Source: Acetofilamentum sp. (GTDB lineage Bacteria > Bacteroidota > Bacteroidia > Bacteroidales > JAFGXI01). Taken from it: a stretch of 7,422 nucleotides of DNA. Location of the stretch: positions 1 to 7,422 of the forward strand of contig DYOK01000131.1 in the NCBI GenBank assembly GCA_020720565.1. The letters are read 5' to 3'. The notes under the pieces were generated by a model. That model did not search any database. It saw only the letters and a program-made list of their open reading frames with translations, and had not been told where the DNA came from. Shown piece after piece: positions 7,382 through 7,422 of the stretch. The first letter of the stretch is position 1, and each line of letters starts with the position of its first letter. A program made the position numbers and the translations under genes.

Positions 7382-7422
7382 ATGTGTGAGCTGAAAATGG
7401 TGATAATAGATAATTGTTTGTT
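7382..7422 (+). CDS. Possible start of a further gene, cut off by the window end
   Basis: After the -7 box, one forward frame stays open from an ATG at 7382 to the end and reads MCELKMVIIDNCL. A second in-frame ATG at 7397 would give MVIIDNCL. The other two forward frames hit stops at 7387-7389 (TGA) and 7392-7394 (TGA). With only 13 codons, no family can be assigned and the frame may be open by chance. The support is its position just downstream of a promoter-like box. Confidence 0.2.
   Translation, partial: MCELKMVIIDNCL

Noticed and set aside
7117..7422. A minus-strand frame open for about 100 codons from the right edge into the lipoprotein gene
   Set aside because: It runs antisense to most of the last third of a gene with a clear lipoprotein signal, has no motif, and is best explained as a chance open frame in AT-rich DNA. 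It could be a gene end only if sequence beyond 7422 continued it, which I cannot see.

Overview
The window looks like a piece of an AT-rich Bacteroidota chromosome (Cytophaga, Flavobacteria or Marinilabiliales-like; I cannot fix the genus). The main evidence is a C-terminal type IX secretion (T9SS) sorting domain on a secreted protease. Supporting evidence is a periplasmic sensor built from Reg_prop propeller repeats plus a Y_Y_Y domain, exact TAnnTTTG promoter boxes, and the lack of good Shine-Dalgarno sequences. All three complete genes lie on the + strand.

Layout. (1) 6-2867 encodes a large secreted subtilisin-type (S8) serine protease: signal peptide, propeptide, catalytic domain, PKD domain, Asp-box (BNR/YCF48-like) propeller and T9SS type A tail. 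(2) 2868-3019 is intergenic. It holds a strong intrinsic terminator for the protease gene (2893-2918) and a candidate Bacteroidota promoter (2971-2978) for the next gene. (3) 3020-6400 encodes a one-piece transmembrane signalling protein. Fourteen Reg_prop-like blades, probably two seven-bladed propellers, and a Y_Y_Y domain lie in the periplasm. After one membrane helix and a helical linker comes a cytoplasmic SpoIIE-type PP2C serine/threonine phosphatase with its metal-binding aspartates intact. (4) 6467-7336 encodes a lipoprotein of unrecognised family, 66 bases downstream with no visible terminator between, so it may be co-transcribed with the sensor. (5) 7337-7422 holds an exact -7 box inside a 15-bp palindrome and perhaps the first codons of a further gene running off the end.

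How they might work together. The terminator and promoter between genes 1 and 2 make the protease a separate transcription unit. The sensor-phosphatase would read a periplasmic cue and dephosphorylate a cytoplasmic Ser/Thr-phosphorylated partner (in the SpoIIE/RsbU paradigm, a STAS-domain anti-anti-sigma factor). No such partner is encoded here. The lipoprotein is the best local candidate for an accessory factor, but only by position.

I see no RNA gene, mobile element, CRISPR array or clearly new multi-gene system. The points most worth following up are the sensor-phosphatase architecture, the orphan lipoprotein next to it, and a marked excess of the tetranucleotide TCGA in genes 2 and 3.
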